Source of the DNA: Varroa destructor
Taxonomy: Eukaryota > Arthropoda > Arachnida > Mesostigmata > Varroidae
NCBI RefSeq assembly: GCF_002443255.2
Contig: NW_019211454.1
Location: 17,947,037 to 18,011,036, forward strand
Direction: 5' to 3'
Length of the DNA: 64,000 nt
In this document: piece after piece, positions 1 through 13,104 of the stretch
Position numbering within the stretch: position 1 is the first letter of the stretch
Layout of the letters: the number at the start of each line of letters is the position of its first letter
Position numbers and translations under genes: made by a program
Notes under the pieces: generated by a model
The model's input: the letters and a program-made list of their open reading frames with translations, nothing else
What the model was told of the DNA's origin: nothing
Databases searched by the model: none

Positions 1-654
1 GTGGTACATCCCTCTATTATAGTGTACCTTGCGAATTTCATTGAATATGCACCAGTTACTAGACAGAGTTACATACAGTGAACAGATAGTTCGCTACGAC
101 CCTGCCCATTGACCATTAACGATAACTCCTAAAAACGTGAAAAATAAGACGAACATCATCTTTTTGTCCGTTTACATCTCATCACCGATAAACGCAATGA
201 CCCTTAATGCTATCCGCACACCAATAAACACCACTAACAATAATAGTAGTCAACTTCAAGCCCCCAGCAGCAACATTCCGTCCTCTTTCTCTACGAACAT
301 TTCAGAATGACTATATTAATAACAGCTCATAGAACTCCCGCAGCAATACTATAAAAATGCGTTCATGCTCACGATGAACGTCTGTTATGCAAGGTAACAA
401 GTAGCGTACGTGCACATATTAATGGAAGCATGTCGTCTAGTTATCCGTTTAAGCGGACAGCTAATCTCTGCTCAATGGGCACTATAACACTTCGCAGTCA
501 CTGCATACGAACTGCGTAGGCGTATATGTAAAATGGCGATGGGCCAGACGTATTCTGGTGATCCACGGTTGGCTGATTGGCGTGATCCGACTATCAATGA
601 AAATAAATGGCCGCTGAAGATAAACGCACGCGAGAGAAATAAAGAAAGCGAGAA

Positions 655-669
655 TGTGTGTGTGTGTGT
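655..669. repeat. (TG)n microsatellite
   Basis: Seven uninterrupted TG units, followed directly by a GA-rich stretch. Confidence 0.9.
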
Positions 670-3011
670 ATGAGGGAGAGAGAATGAGAACGTACTTTAT
701 TAGAGACGTTACGGGATGCACATTGTAACGTCGGCACGTTCCAAGCTGGCTAATACGCTTCATGAAGTGGTCGACTGAAAGGTATTTCGTACTATGGATG
801 AATACGTATATGGATACGCAAGAAACTGTTAGTTCGTTTAGTTTGCTGGTGAGTGAACGGCAAATTACCTAATCTGGGCAATGAAAGGCAATATAATAAA
901 TCGATATACGTATATATAGATGAGATAATCTAATATTACGGCCTTAGAAAGTACAGTTAAATAACATGTCACGTAAAAATTAAAAAAAAATATTTTACTA
1001 TGAGTACAAGATGAATAATTCCAAGTAGAAAAACAGAGTCATAAATATAAACTGTAAATGAATCGTAAACATCGATTTTCAGCATTTATCGCTTGAAAAC
1101 TGGCATCTCCGATTTACTCGCTCAGACATATGAAGCTGTTCGTACCTTGTCTTGTCGAGTAGCATTAACTGTGATTCGGAGGTTGACAAGGTAAGACACA
1201 ACGCAATCTAGATACGGATTAAGCCGAATATTCCCGTAGAATCTGACCACTTAACTATTTAGCTGCGATCCACAAAAGAGAGAGAGAGAAATATATACAG
1301 GGTCTTTATCATATAGGAGTGTTCCAGAGGCTCTTGCCAAAACTCTTTCTCCCTCAGTTTCGCCCGCAGGCCTCGGGGATTTATTTAGATCGCTTATTTC
1401 AGTCTATTAATGGTAATAGCACCTCGTCGACCACAGCTCGTGACTGTGAGTCCCTCTGCGTCCCATAGCAACAGTAACAGTTATGCGTTCTCTATTCACG
1501 CCGTCTGGACTAATTTTTAGATACAGGGTGATCATAACTGACGATTAGGGCACAAGCAAGCTTATTTATACCTGTTCGTTAGACATATGTCTAAGTTGTA
1601 ATAGATTTTCTTTTAAATATTAAAAATGTATAGTAATATAAAAATAGTAATGATATATATAAGGGGTTCGGGTTAAAAAGAATCGCAGATAAACCTGAAA
1701 ATGAAGATACAACCCACTGTCGGACATAATTAGTTTTAATAAATATATTAGGGAATGTGATTGGCCCAAACGAACCATAGGGGCAACAGGGTAGCCTGAC
1801 CTTAGCACAAGTTATTGCGTAGACTTGGCTGTAATAACTAACGATATGTGAATGAGGCAAATCGTTTGAATACAGGTTACAGCTGGATTAGTACATTGTA
1901 TTTAGCTACCCCAGCCGTATATCTCTTCAATGGCCTACAACGACTGCCTTATTTGTTAAGGCTTATAATTTACAAAGAATACACTGAAAGCGCTTATGTT
2001 GGATTCGCTTATTTCAATCGCCATAAAATTACTTGATTGATTACTACTAAAAAGGGGTTACATAAACATCTGCACAGATCTAATTAAAGCACGGGTGCCA
2101 CGCGGTTCTGTCTGAAATTCAAAAATTTGTGATAAACATTTCGTGGCCGCACCGCCATTCAAATAGGCAAAAAAAAACACTGGTGTTTATATTTTCTGTG
2201 TCAATCATGGAGCCTTAACTCAATATACTAATAATAATAAACCGACGCTCAATTGTCTCCCTAAGGGCCGTTATATCAGTACAATGCAATCAGGAATCTA
2301 AATGAAAAAAATCAGTCTTGATCTGGTGTGCGTAAACACAATTACGTAAGTCTTCAACATGTTTATAAAAATCAAGGGCAAAATAAAGGCAGTTGATTTT
2401 ATTAATAGCTAACATTGTCAGGTGTATGCATTCGCATTATATGCCTGCTTTCCATACTATATTTTTGCTTTTTTCCAACGCTATACAAGGTGATCTGCTG
2501 AGGATCTCGAATTTCGTAGCGTTTTCTTCTTCTAATCTAATGATTTAACTCATGATTGCAAAACTCATGTTATTATAACTATTCTGATCATTAGTAGTGT
2601 TATAAAAATCAAAATACTGTAATCTATAATAATAATAATAATATTATAATCAATAATAATAAAAAAGACACAAAAAGTCATGTTTTTAGTTTATGGTATA
2701 TTATATTTGTACCGTAGCTCGTGTGACGTAAGAACATGTTCTTTCCTTTCGAGGAGATGGCTGTAACAATCGTTGAAACGATAACGCTCCGGTCCAGCAA
2801 TGGTTACTAGTAAACAATTACATGTAATCCTCTCTAATAAAATGTCTGTTTGCCTGTTAATATATATTATATATGAATAGAATATATGGAATGACCTTTG
2901 ATCCAAATCTCACCGCCATGAGGCAAAACGCTATTCATCTTGTGACGCTAACGACGATAAGGCGTACCTTTTCCGTGTTCTTTTTTTGCATGTAAACACA
3001 CAAACATTCAA

Positions 3012-3027
3012 CATGCATGCATGCATG
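3012..3027. repeat. (CATG)4 tetranucleotide repeat
   Basis: Four perfect CATG units, self-complementary as a whole. Confidence 0.85.
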
Positions 3028-6000
3028 TAGAAACAGATGTGTCACAATGAAAGCGAGGAGTGATCGTTGAAAGGTGGCTAAAAACTGAGTTATGATCAGG
3101 ATCCTGCAACAGTAAATAGCTTGGACCTGGTGGCGTCCTCGTCGACGTTATCATCATGGCGATAATCATTAGCGTCGTCTGTTGTAATCGAAGAAACAAC
3201 ACCAGCTCCAAGTCCAAATTAGCGGACTTGGACGGAGTCCTACCAAGCGAAATCTATTGTTTTGTTGCAACAAATATAAAATTTGTTAGGTGGTTAGTAA
3301 ATGATGGCTAGTGATAGTGTAACCGTTACACAATCGTATTTACAGAACAATAAACATTATGGGATAGAAACAGCGTACCAATAAGGGCCAAGCTAATAGT
3401 TAGTCATCCCTTCCCACCAAAAGTTACGTGACTGATTGTACTTACGAACATGTTGAAACGCGACGACGATACTAAATCACGATAATAGCACTAAATATCG
3501 TATCAAAGCTGCAGCAAGAAATATTGGATTAATTGCATCGTTACAAAACGGTAATGTTGTAGAAATACCATTTCAGCCACCGTCGTCAATGCGCAACGAC
3601 GAAAATATCGCCCCTGGCCATGCTAAACTAGTAGCACGTTTTTGGGCTTCAAGTTGCCTTAACAGTTAGGACATCAGGACTGTCATTACGAGATTAGTTA
3701 TTTTGGTTGCTTTGAATTTTTATTGATTCCATCAGTTTATTTCTGTAGAATAACGGCTAGCTAGGTAAACAAAAAATGAAAAAAAAAAACCAAGTCCATT
3801 CCTGTTTGTACCTCCTTTTTCTAATCATCCCCTAAGGTTTGTCGGCCAACCACCTTTGACTCGTTTTCTGCCTCAAATTTATGTGACGAAGACGTTAACC
3901 AAAGGAACTGGCGGGCCAAGTTTACCACCCCCCATGTGCCGAGACTCTTCTTTTACCAGTGCCTTACGAAAGGGAATCGATGCCAGCCATCAAGAAGTAG
4001 CTATTATAGTGTATTGCTGGGTCGTTTGCGGTATTCCTTCTTAGTTCTATGGTTAAAGCTTGACCTCCGCCAAATCCGCGTACTCCCACTACCGCCCATC
4101 CCCCGTTCCATAACGGCGCTAACCGGTGTTCTTCGGGAACGTAGCCTGGCAGCGAAACGGCATTTTGGTTGCCTGCAGCGCGCCAGCATGTCATCCATGA
4201 ATGGCGACCTTGGCACAGCAAAATATTGATCATTTTTACTGGTTCGCTGTAGGAAAAACCAAGGAGCCGCTGTTGGTGCAGACGACAGCAGCAACAGTAA
4301 TAACCAACAGTAATAATAGTTAGCTAAGAACAGTTAATCAAATATCCTACAAGAGCGGATACTTACCAAAGCGGAGAATTGTCATTGCTATAGCGAATTA
4401 TCGCCAGCGTTTCAAGCACCCCCGAGCGAAATAATGCCGAAATGATATAGGCGGTCATTGCAAGTTGGCCAGTCAATTGATAAAGCAATAATCAAACATG
4501 TTCCATATAAACATTGTACTTCTTTGACTTCAGTTGGCTTTCAGGGGGGTTGGACATTACCAGCATGGCGCTTTGCTATGTTGTTATTATACTTCGGCGT
4601 CTGGCAGCAGACGAAACAAAAATAATAATAAGAACTATTATTATAAAGGTAGACAGGCGTATAGCGAAGGCGCAAGTAACGAAGATAACATCAAGCTTGC
4701 AGCAATGCTATTGTTGATCGTCTTGTTCGATCGACATTGCAAAAAAAACAACCCTATGGAGACCGAACTTTAATTGGACGCATTGTTAATCGGCAAGCGC
4801 TTCACGGAAAGCTACTGTACTGCGGTTGTGCTCGAAAAAGTTTCACACAAATGTAAACAAATGTGGATCCTTGCTGGCTTCATGTGTCGTGCTTCATGAC
4901 ATCGTAAATAGAATTACGAGGTATCTAGGCTCAGGATGCAGTTATCCACAGGTGACAGCCCTCACTTGGGGTTGTTAGGGAGCTTCGCGAGAAACTGCAG
5001 TAATTCCGAATATATCAATTCGAAATATCAAACGAATACATTCACTTGTCAAGCAGAATCCATTACGCTAGAAGGACATCGGCAATAACGGACAACGACG
5101 CTGAGCATCTTCGGCAAAACACCGTGACGCCTCAGATGTAAAATAAATAAGTGCACTGAATATTTGAAATAGAAATCGCAAAACAAAAAACACCTATTTC
5201 TTTGGTGTTATTTGGTGTGTGTCGTAAAGCTGCCGAGTAAGCCTGCGTAAAAGTAGAGGCTCCCTATAGCTCGACTGTTGACACATATAATGGGCGGGTT
5301 TGCCGAGTCGACCTCGTTAAAGTTTCAACAATCGACACTGTCTAATCAGATTATTTCGATTCAGCTGTAGACTTTTTGCCATACCTCCTGTAGAAATGGA
5401 CGACCATACGTTGAAATACAATCGTCTCACCAAACATTGCAAGCTGGAAACGATACCATAACTTTAATAGTTTAACAAATTTCTTATATTTAATTTTTAA
5501 TCGGTAGAGATGTTATTAATTTATAGCCGACCGCTGCCAGAACAGCCGATAACGACCTCGACAGAAAGCTGATTCGACAATACAACGATTGCTTACAAAA
5601 GAATCTTGCGATACTTGCGGACATTATGCCATAGCAATGCACTCGCAGTTGGAACTCATACCACGAGATCTCAACAGAAGAGCTGGCCACTGTGGCAAGC
5701 CCCTGCTTGCAAGCGGCTTCTACTCATTGTCTACTGGGCCAAGTGATCCCGCAGAGGGGTGATAATCTCATACCGATGAAAAACTGAAAAATGCTATTGA
5801 GATTGCTATAGACACAAAGATAACATCCCAATCTGACGCTTGACAACCTGGAAGGTAGCGTCGGGTCCGGGACAATGGAAAAGATCCGCAAAATGGATAC
5901 TGTACGTTTCACAAATTTTCGAATTAATGCTTATACTAACGTTGAGCAGTTCCGCTGAACACTGATCATAGGAAAAGTCTGATCCATAGAGGATGTAGGA

Positions 6001-6640
6001 TAATCCAATACGGGCCAATATTATATTATTTGTAAATCTAATTGAGCTCTTAATTAGTAATGAGCGTACAACTACGTACCTTTCATCCATGCTTTCGGAT
6101 TTTTACGAAATTTTCCGAGACTTACGAAAATACGTAATGAGCCTAATAAAATATAATTAATATCCAAGAAAAATATGATAAGTAAATAGACTCGATGAAA
6201 GCACGCTGGAACCTAACCCATTAGGCGGTCCTATATTCACGCAATGATAACAGTGCAGTTTTCTTTGTGAAAAAGGATGACCTGATCAGGATTTAAGGAT
6301 GCAGCAGTCAGCCATTGTCACTGTCAAACCGCGGAGAAAAAACATGTTTCGAAGCTTCTTCGCTTCTGCTTTCATCAAAAAATCATCAACGCCACCATGG
6401 CGATACCACGTACGACTAATTCAAGGGAAGCTACAATGAGCTGCTACTTGATGTCTCTGAGTTGCGTCCATCGACATTCGTATATTCAATTCTAATGTTC
6501 CATACGAATTTGGGCTTCGCAAAAGAACGGAGTGGAGGGGAGAGTGCTAAATGAACATTGCAGCCAGAACCGCTCTTCTTGTGACGAAAGATTCCTGCTA
6601 TGACACCGAGAAGTATCCTCAGACCGACAGGCACACACCC

Positions 6641-6656
6641 ATATATATATATATAT
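6641..6656. repeat. (AT)n microsatellite
   Basis: Eight AT units flanked by C and G, so the whole tract is a perfect palindrome. Confidence 0.9.
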
Positions 6657-9600
6657 GGATAAGCTTCATAAGCGTATAAAGAGACTTATGGACTTGATAA
6701 CATTTTTATTCCATCAAGATGACTTCTTCGCAAAGCGAAGTAACGATCGCAATTATATAATAATAATATCATCATAGTAATATAATGAGGTAGAAATGAA
6801 GATCTCGCAGATGACTTTGGTGCTTTGCGTATAGTGATGCTCAATGGGAGAAATGGCGACCCGCAATGATCAGAAGCTGGCTGCAAATGTTTCCACACAG
6901 CTATTGCTATCTTCATTATTATAATGCTTTGACAACAATTCATCGGACAATCGAATGGTGTCATGTTTTGTTTTGTTTCTCTAGTTTATACCTAAATATA
7001 GTGAACATTTAACTACGGTTCGAATATGTTTTTATAAGATGCGCTAAATCGCTCTTTTAGCTGAGGCAGGTAGGCGGGAGGAAGAAACATACGGCTACCT
7101 ATCATGATGAACATGGCTGAGTTCGATTTCCGATCGGCAGCGAACGAACTAATCTTTTTTTTTACCTCAACTTGTTACATAGGAAGCTCTCTTCCAGCTA
7201 CTCTAAAGCTCTGCGTTGTTGGCACTCTTCAAGTCATTGTCTTTAAATGTAGCTGCACGCACTGGCAGCCCATCTGCCGCCTGTTGTACCCGACAATCGG
7301 GCTGTTATTCGAACGAGTGCGATGAAGCTTTATTTGGCGCCGTGTCGCCTGGTCATCAGCTCGAGGGTCAACCGTCGATTGCACCGTATGCTGGCCACCT
7401 TGCCGGCAATCGTTTTGCTGATATCGGCGCAACTTCGGACGAACTCTTCGGCACGGTTGAGGTTTTCAGCCACCCAAAAATACTGAGATCGACACCTGCT
7501 GTTGTGTGCGCGGCATTCGTCCGCTCATTACGCTGAAGCAGGAGCCACGAAACGACCATTTAACGATTATGTGAATTTAACCCAGTTAGCCAATCGAGTT
7601 AAACACGTATTCCCATAAAATACAGTGAATAGTATAATATCTGCATACGAATACCAAAAAGTTGGTGGTTTGCTCGGAAAAAATCGGTGGAAAAGCTCGG
7701 TTACACTCCACATAATTTCCTAACAGAGCGAACACTTTTGTCAGCATTGCCACCTCTAACGGTACGAGCTCAAACTACAGCAGTACATAGTACCATGTAC
7801 ATATAGTATTAGAAACAAAAACACTCTATGAATCATTCTTCGTGCTTTGTGTGCCCACCTAACGTGATCTAAAGACGGATCAATTAGAATCTTGAAAAAG
7901 TCAACAACGTTCTACGAGGCGCAAATATAAACAGCGAGGCACAAAGAAGAAGGCTGTTATCCAGAGCTACTCGATGACTAGAAGCAGTAGAAGACACTTT
8001 AGGCAAATCACAATGATGAACAACATTATCATGATGATCAGGCAGCGGTTGACTTTAACATCGACGCCACGCAGCCTACTCACGACTGCGGCTTCATACC
8101 AATTCTAATATACGGCGACGGCCCTTGACGTCAAGTTCTGCCGCTATCTAGGCATCCAAATGTCCGTTAGCCCCTTTTTTGGTGGGACTAGGATGGTCAT
8201 CAGGCATTATACCCTTCAGTTCGTGAACGCAATCGAGTAACGCGCCCGCAACAGGCCCTACTGCATCTACTGCCCTTCAATATGGTTGCTGCTCTAGTAA
8301 ATAATCGAGAAGATTTAGGAGTGACAGCAGCTATGGTCACACAGACTACGAGAACAACGACGGTATCAACACCCAACAAAACAAAGGCTAGCGGTTACGG
8401 TCAGTCTGGGCTGCAACAGGAATCAAAACTAGCACTGACAGGAAGGCTGAGCCCAGTCCCATCGTCATAAATATGAACCTGTCAAAATGGCCGAAATTGG
8501 AAGGTTATGGTCAATGCTCATTCTACATCTACGACAGAAGTTGTTGATTAGAGATAGATGTGTCAAGTATATGTAGCATATAAGTATTAGATAGAGATAG
8601 ATTAACAACGGACCACATGTTCACATTAACAATGGCGTTAGTGGTTTGTAGTAGTAGTTGATTTGGAACAGAAAAAGGTGTCGATTGCGATGAAGCTATG
8701 AATTCGAAGAGACACAACCAAATGGCGGAATAAATTTCTAGCGGGAAAACGCAGGCAGAAGGAAGTCAGCCTAGGTGACCGGCAGCAGCCGCATTAACAA
8801 AAACAACGAATATTTATCAAGACTAGAACATCTCTAACCAAAGGACAGTTCGATTAGAGCTGGCAGATAAATGATCCTTTCGACTAACGTAGAAGTGTAC
8901 GGTGGCTGATGAATGTGAATAGGCCGTTTTGTACTATGAGAAAGATTAGTGCATACCTTGCGCTTAGGTATATAAATGTTCGCTACTTATTGCAGTAAAA
9001 AAACTGCCGTACAATAGAAACAAATAACGATAAGCATTTATTGAACGCACTGGAAAAGCTGTTCTTTTTTGCTACGATAGAAGCCTCCTCATTTCAATCT
9101 GTACTTATAATCGTAGTTTAGCAGTAATGAAATGAGAAAGAAATATATTATAAACGCAACGTAGCTGGCTTTATCAACCTGACGAAACCAACGACTTCAT
9201 GGTAGGTATGGCATCCAAACACTGTCCTGATTAAGTAACTGAGTTAGATTTGTGTGTGAAGTGAAACATGTCCTGTTATGTTGGTAGAAACATAAAATAT
9301 CACAGTTTCAATTGCATCCTACGATACTGTGTCTTTGCCTTGTGTCTTGATCATTCAACCGAGCAGATGAAGTCGGGCTAATTCAAATTTGAGTTTCACT
9401 TCCTTCACTTTACATCTCGTAAATTCCAATAGCGCTCCGTTTCCCTGAACCAGAATTTACTGCGCCTGACCTGTCTCTGAGTGCTATCGTATAACATGAT
9501 GTGATCACTGTTGGCGCCGTCATGTTTGAAAAACCAGAGCTGACGGGAGGTGTCAAAAGGAATAACGTCATAACGGAACACATAGCTAAATTTACATGTT

Positions 9601-10234
9601 TATCATATGCGTTTTATGTTTTAACATAGACGCTCGAATTTGTCACATCTATTCGGATAGCAGAAATCTGTCTTGTGGAACGATGTAACGGGTAACGCAG
9701 ACTGTGGTGTAGTTTGAAGTCGCCGATTCGTTTCTATGCTCCGTCAGTGACTCAAAGATCAACCCATAGTGTGCGACACATAGCACATAACCGTGTCTGG
9801 AACACTCCCCATTCCACTGAGAAACGATCACAAATGTCAATGAAAATGCAGGCGAAGACCACTTTCGTGATGCGTTTCCAGCGTAGCCTGTTTTGCTGTT
9901 GCTGCTGCTACTATACAGTTGTGTCGATCTTACTACTAGATCTGAGAGCACCGACTGAGCAAGACACTCTTTTCAACGAGTCCCACTTGATTCCCGTGTT
10001 ATCGGCCGCCAGGTTGCTAACGAAACGAGTAGGTAGCAGAAACAGGCCGACGATTTTACGCAAAAGAAGATAGAACAACCCCGAAAAAAAGACGACGAAG
10101 TCGTCCGATGGCATCGCAAGTTACATCCCATTCGACTTCAAACGGCTGTAGACCCCCTATAACTTTAAGCAAGCAGTCAGAGTCAACCACTTTCTGCAAA
10201 TACGTCTAGTGGTGGATAGAAGCTAGCTTGTAGA
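6657..10234. other. Non-coding block with a GC-richer island at 7.24-7.55 kb
   Basis: No recognised gene. Most of the block is AT-rich with scattered stops. The exception is about 7240-7550, which is clearly richer in G+C and stays open in several frames on both strands; the best minus-strand frame is listed separately. A short plus-strand open frame with a true ATG at 8285 (about 61 codons, rich in T, N and Q) has no recognisable domain and I do not call it. Confidence 0.4.
7330..7524 (-). CDS. Candidate exon, unknown helical segment
   Basis: I do not recognise this segment. A minus-strand frame is open for 64 codons between two stops and has no ATG near its start, so it could only be an internal exon. 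Its central part begins YFWVAENLNRAEEFV and has the look of an amphipathic helix, with a balanced mix of charged and aliphatic residues and several cysteines. A fair splice acceptor (GATCTCAG) precedes YFWV, and a GTGGCC donor follows the codons for AGK about 28 residues later, which would give a phase-0 exon. Against it, the other frames here are also open because the DNA is GC-rich, and the donor is weak. Confidence 0.15.
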   Translation of the reverse strand, partial: ADECRAHNSRCRSQYFWVAENLNRAEEFVRSCADISKTIAGKVASIRCNRRLTLELMTRRHGAK

Positions 10235-10530
10235 TTGTTTTGTTGCGGCCGCGCCAATAATGGCGAGGAGAGATTTGCGGTTATGGTACGGCTATGCGCA
10301 CTTCCTCTTCTTCAGGACACGTTTTCTTCGAGCGGCGAAGCGGCTCCGGGCGCGCAGATATATATACGCGCGACGGATGAGGCGGATTCTTTAGCGCTAG
10401 CGCCGTTGCTAAGGCCGACGCCGCCACCAAGTTCATCATTACGCCTCTTCATCGCTCAAGAAAATCGACATTTCGGCGGCTCGCTGGCAGCACCGCTGTT
10501 CGCTCGTCTTCTGCCCAAGTCGAAGTGGAT
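10235..10530 (+). promoter_or_regulatory. CpG-rich promoter-like island with CCAAT and TATA elements
   Basis: This segment is abruptly GC- and CpG-rich compared with its AT-rich flanks. It holds a CCAAT box at 10254-10258 and, about 100 bases downstream, a TATATATA element at 10359-10366 tightly flanked by GC-rich DNA. That is the usual spacing of a class II promoter on the plus strand, with a start expected near 10390. No recognised gene follows; the nearest plausible coding start is an ATG at 11536. TATATATA is symmetric, so the opposite direction is possible too. It could also be an internal promoter or enhancer of the minus-strand formin-like gene. Confidence 0.35.
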
Positions 10531-10811
10531 AGTGCACTCGCTTAGCTTTCCTTTTTTCATTCTCTCTCGTTTCGTTAATCGTTCACGAATTCGTAATTTT
10601 CCGAAATTTGTCAGCGCAGTTGCAACAATTCGTCATTTGCTAAGTTCCTTACTAGTCGTCTTCCAATAACTGGGTGCCTACTCCATCTCATCTCAACTAT
10701 TATTATGGTAGGGATATGGTCGCCTACGACGAGTGAGGCACAGATACTCAACCACTCAGGAACGTATCTGTCTGTCCGTCCGTCAGCTACCCCCAAACAT
10801 TTTACAAATAC

Positions 10812-10815
<4 letters not shown>

Positions 10816-10846
<31 letters not shown>
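10816..10846. repeat. (AT)n microsatellite
   Basis: About 15 uninterrupted AT units. Confidence 0.95.
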
Positions 10847-10849
<3 letters not shown>

Positions 10850-11983
10850 AGGGGTACGATAATAATTGAAAAAATAACTAAATTTCGGCGCGACCAGCGA
10901 CGCGACCCTCGCCCATTACGACGACGACTGAAAGAGTGGGCACGAAAAAAAGGGAAAATAAATCGATAAACAGCGCCACGGACGTATTCCAACGGAAATA
11001 TAACATCTATATCATTTTAGTAGACCTCTTGTCTATCAACAGAGAGACGGTGGCGCTGTTGTCGCGTGTTTGTGGCCGCACGGAACGCAGCGAGAGGCAA
11101 TAACAATAGTAAAAGTAAACGCCTGTCTCTGTTTACGCACTAATGTCACTAACCGACGGGAAAGCAAACAGCAGAGTGGAAAAAAAAACGTTCGCACTGC
11201 TTCTGGCGCACCACGCTAACCAATGGACGTTGTATGTACGGATGTGTGATAACATGTGAGCGAGCTTTAGCGCGTTATAGATCCTTTTATATTTGAACGA
11301 TTACAATTAATTCAAAAGTTGAATAAAGTTGTGTTTGTTATATGCGCTCATATAATCGTTTATGCTAGAGAGTCGCTTTCTTAGATATTTGCGTATGTAT
11401 TGAAATGATCTCGCTCGATGCGCATGGAAACGGTGGTTTTCGTCGGCTTGAGAGTATAGGTAACTAGAAGTGGGCGATAACCGTCTGATCGTGTCCACCA
11501 AGACATATTTAAATTAACCAACGATCAGCTGGAAAATGCCCAAAATGAAAATAAGCAAGCTAATGCAGAAACGTTTTCAAGCTCGCAACAACAATCTTAG
11601 TTTGAAAGAAGCTCGTAAGTCTTAAGAAAATAATTGGCATTTATCGAGTTCGGGGCGCTAGTTATCTGAGCCATTGTCCTCATCACACACCCCGTATGTT
11701 ACCTGCCAATAATCCAAGGAATCGCCAGTATATTGTACCATATTACTATATAAAACATATCAGAACTAACATGGTCGCTCCCGAAAAACACGGACTCTTT
11801 AAATAAGGAAAAACAACTTACAATGACGTTACCAGTCAGATATGACATTATCTTCAAACTGTGATAGATCGTAGTATAGCTTGATTCATTCTATTGCATA
11901 ATGAAATGGTATTAAGAGGCACGTTCGAAAGGAGTCTACACCAGCACCCATTATTTCGGCGCCTCCGTGTTTGTGGCATTGCA

Positions 11984-12002
11984 TTTTTTTTTTTTTTTTT
12001 TT
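11984..12002. repeat. T homopolymer
   Basis: Nineteen consecutive T residues. Confidence 0.95.
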
Positions 12003-12912
12003 ATCAAGAACTCGGCTTTAGGCGCTTGATAACAGTTTCGCTCGCAGCCAATGTACGCTTCGACCAACAACTCGCTCTGAAAGCCATCGCACTTACGCTA
12101 TGGCTACTGGTGCTAGCGACTCGCGCATGTCCGGAAAATGGACTACGTTATTTTAATAATAACATACGCTTTCGGGCTCCCAATGATCAACTGGCAAGAA
12201 GGTTGAGAAATGACCGTCGTCGCTACGAAGTTCAGTACGACTGTGCCTCGAACGACGTAATATTTCGAATGTCTCAGATCATGGTATCTTTGCCATGGAC
12301 GAATGCTGGCGTCATCGTCTTGACGTGTGGTGCACAGTCACTATCCTGTACTGGCCATCCTATCCGAGAATTTCTAAGCCGCTGGCTATGAAAAAAAAGT
12401 TACTTTTACTTTTACAGGAAGAAGTCCAATGCACTTTTGGCTATAGACGAGAAACGACTGATTAGAGATTTATCGAACGCTCAATCCGGCGACAACGACA
12501 GTTGATTACGACCGCGAATGTATAGAAATAGAAACACGGAAAGCCAGACGATCGGAAAATTGCGACGGAGAGAATGCCGAGTGATGTTTCTCTAAATGTT
12601 GTATGAAACGTGCCAGTAAATAAATTTAAACTTTCACGGGGCATGAAATATAGTGGCTATCGCGAATACTACATATAGGCAACCGGAACATGGATTGGAT
12701 CTACTCCCCGATGAACCAATGGGTTCCATCAGGTGCATAATGGTGGTGGACGTACAATAGTTAATCGATGCCAAAAGTATGAAGGCAGATAGATTTCGCT
12801 AGCACGTGCTTTAATGTTTCCAGTTTGGTATTAGTTTTAAGAAAATCAAAGAAGATAATAGAGCGTTTAGCAAAGAATATGTTGCGACTCTGTTGAAAAA
12901 TGAGATGAAACG

Positions 12913-13104
12913 ATGTGTGTTCAAAGTGTACGATCACGGCTTCTGTTTCTGGTATTCTTGGTATATACGTCAGCGGTTGACGGAAAAGTGGGAAGAAACA
13001 GCGTATCTTTATTACGCAACACCAATGTACAGGTTATGACGAACAGCGTGACTAGTTTCGATATTAAGAGAGTTGATTCAGAAAAAAAACAACTCAGAAG
13101 TTAA
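12913..13104 (+). CDS. Candidate small secreted peptide, unknown
   Basis: This is a 63-codon frame with a true ATG. The first 24 residues look like a classical signal peptide: a basic N-region (MCVQSVRSR), a hydrophobic core (LLFLVFLVY) and small residues before a likely cleavage at DG|K. The remaining 39 residues are polar, with one KR pair and one KK pair and no cysteine, so a disulfide-rich toxin fold is not indicated. I recognise no family. There is no clear promoter or polyadenylation signal tied to it. A chance open frame with a hydrophobic stretch is the main alternative. Confidence 0.22.
   Translation: MCVQSVRSRLLFLVFLVYTSAVDGKVGRNSVSLLRNTNVQVMTNSVTSFDIKRVDSEKKQLRS

Larger units (their letters stand above)
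1..6640. other. AT-rich non-coding block, possibly formin-like intron
   Basis: I see no gene here. The block is AT-rich, with frequent stops in all frames. It holds a short (TG)7 tract at 655-669, a GA-rich tract near 1273-1291, AAT-type low-complexity DNA near 2625-2665 and an ATGC tetramer run at 3012-3027. There is a small 9-bp hairpin at 3208-3233 and a GC-richer patch near 4050-4230 that is open in several frames but matches nothing I know. If the formin-like gene on the minus strand has a very long first intron, this block could be part of it; that is inference. Confidence 0.4.

Noticed and set aside
3964..4294. Three overlapping open frames in a GC-richer patch
   Set aside because: All three are open to a similar extent, none has a known motif, and base composition explains them.
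10235..10669. Plus-strand open frame of 144 codons
   Set aside because: It has no ATG at its start and lies in CpG-rich promoter-like DNA, where GC content alone suppresses stops.
11894..12391. Longest open frame in the window (about 165 codons, plus strand)
   Set aside because: The first codon is TTG; the first ATG is at 11906. It runs through a 19-T homopolymer coding for six phenylalanines and has no known domain. This length is within chance for 64 kb in six frames.
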